Of a DNA stretch of 6,125 nucleotides, positions 6,025-6,125 are shown piece after piece. Every line of letters begins with the position of its first letter. Within the stretch, counting starts at the first letter, position 1. The notes under the pieces were generated by a model. That model ran no database searches, had not been told where the DNA came from, and worked only from the letters and a program-made list of their open reading frames with translations. Position numbers and translations under genes: made by a program. Location: the NCBI GenBank assembly GCA_020435025.1, contig JAGRAG010000446.1, positions 1-6,125 on the forward strand, given 5' to 3'. The stretch is from Bdellovibrionales bacterium (GTDB lineage: Bacteria; Bdellovibrionota; Bdellovibrionia; Bdellovibrionales; UBA1609).

Positions 6025-6125
6025 ATGCTCACAGATCTTTCAGATTACGAATTTTTTGATATCACACCCATGATTTCCGAAAAGTTGGCGGTTTTCCCAG
6101 GGGACACCTCTTTTCAAAGAGAGGT
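6025..6125 (+). CDS. kynB: Cyclase-family metal-dependent hydrolase, probable kynurenine formamidase, 3' end outside window
   Basis: Only the first 33 residues are visible and the frame is open at the window edge. FFDITPMISEKLAVFPGDT closely follows the N-terminal pattern of bacterial KynB ('DISPPvs...PVWPGDTP'), the enzyme that hydrolyses N-formylkynurenine to kynurenine and formate. The metal-binding HxGTHxDxPxH region of the family would lie downstream and cannot be checked. Other cyclase-family hydrolases, such as isatin hydrolase, share this N-terminus, so the specific function is inferred partly from the aminophenol-cleavage neighbours. It starts 12 bases after the fusion gene. Confidence 0.75.
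   Translation, partial: MLTDLSDYEFFDITPMISEKLAVFPGDTSFQRE

Larger units (their letters stand above)
1..6125 (+). other. Candidate operon for ortho-aminophenol/2-aminomuconate metabolism
   Basis: All six genes share one strand with gaps of 3-17 bases, and most starts have a Shine-Dalgarno sequence in or next to the previous gene's end. No terminator hairpin with a T-run and no promoter is visible between them. Four genes encode consecutive or supporting steps of one route (ring cleavage, semialdehyde oxidation, deamination, and probable formylkynurenine hydrolysis). Promoter and regulator must lie upstream of the window. The later enzymes (4-oxalocrotonate decarboxylase, hydratase, aldolase) are not seen and may lie outside. 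Confidence 0.75.

Overview
The window is fully bacterial and almost wholly coding. Six genes lie on the plus strand, separated by only 16, 9, 3, 17 and 12 bases, and most have a purine-rich Shine-Dalgarno sequence. There is no room for internal promoters or terminators, and I see no RNA gene, mobile element, CRISPR array or other-strand gene. The first and last genes are cut by the window edges. Base composition and codon use look even throughout (moderate GC, judged by eye), so nothing suggests recent transfer inside the window. The host cannot be named with confidence. A Gram-negative bacterium of moderate GC, for example a proteobacterium or a Bdellovibrio-like lineage, would fit, but this is a weak inference.

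Layout: (1) 1-1137, 3' part of a luciferase-like flavin monooxygenase gene; (2) 1154-2206, a divergent asparaginase-II-family amidohydrolase; (3) 2216-3685, an aldehyde dehydrogenase of the 2-aminomuconate-semialdehyde type (AmnC/NbaE/ALDH8A1-like); (4) 3689-4579, the catalytic beta subunit of a 2-aminophenol 1,6-dioxygenase-type class III extradiol dioxygenase (AmnB-like); (5) 4597-6012, the non-catalytic alpha subunit of that dioxygenase (AmnA-like) fused in frame, through a Ser/Gln/Glu-rich linker, to a RidA-family 2-aminomuconate deaminase (AmnD/NbaF-like); (6) from 6025, the start of a cyclase-family metal-dependent hydrolase resembling kynurenine formamidase (KynB).

The core is the modified meta-cleavage route for ortho-aminophenols. 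AmnAB opens the ring of 2-aminophenol (or a relative such as 3-hydroxyanthranilate) to 2-aminomuconate semialdehyde or its carboxylated form. The dehydrogenase oxidises the semialdehyde to 2-aminomuconate, and the deaminase releases ammonia to give 4-oxalocrotonate. The KynB-like gene suggests that the aminophenol comes from tryptophan by way of kynurenine.

Three points are unusual. The dioxygenase alpha subunit and the deaminase, which act at steps 1 and 3, are fused. A complete but divergent asparaginase-II-type enzyme sits in the pathway operon with no obvious substrate. A luciferase-like monooxygenase stands at the upstream end of the visible genes. Together they suggest a variant aminophenol or kynurenine pathway, possibly with an amide-containing substrate or product. 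That reading is inference.
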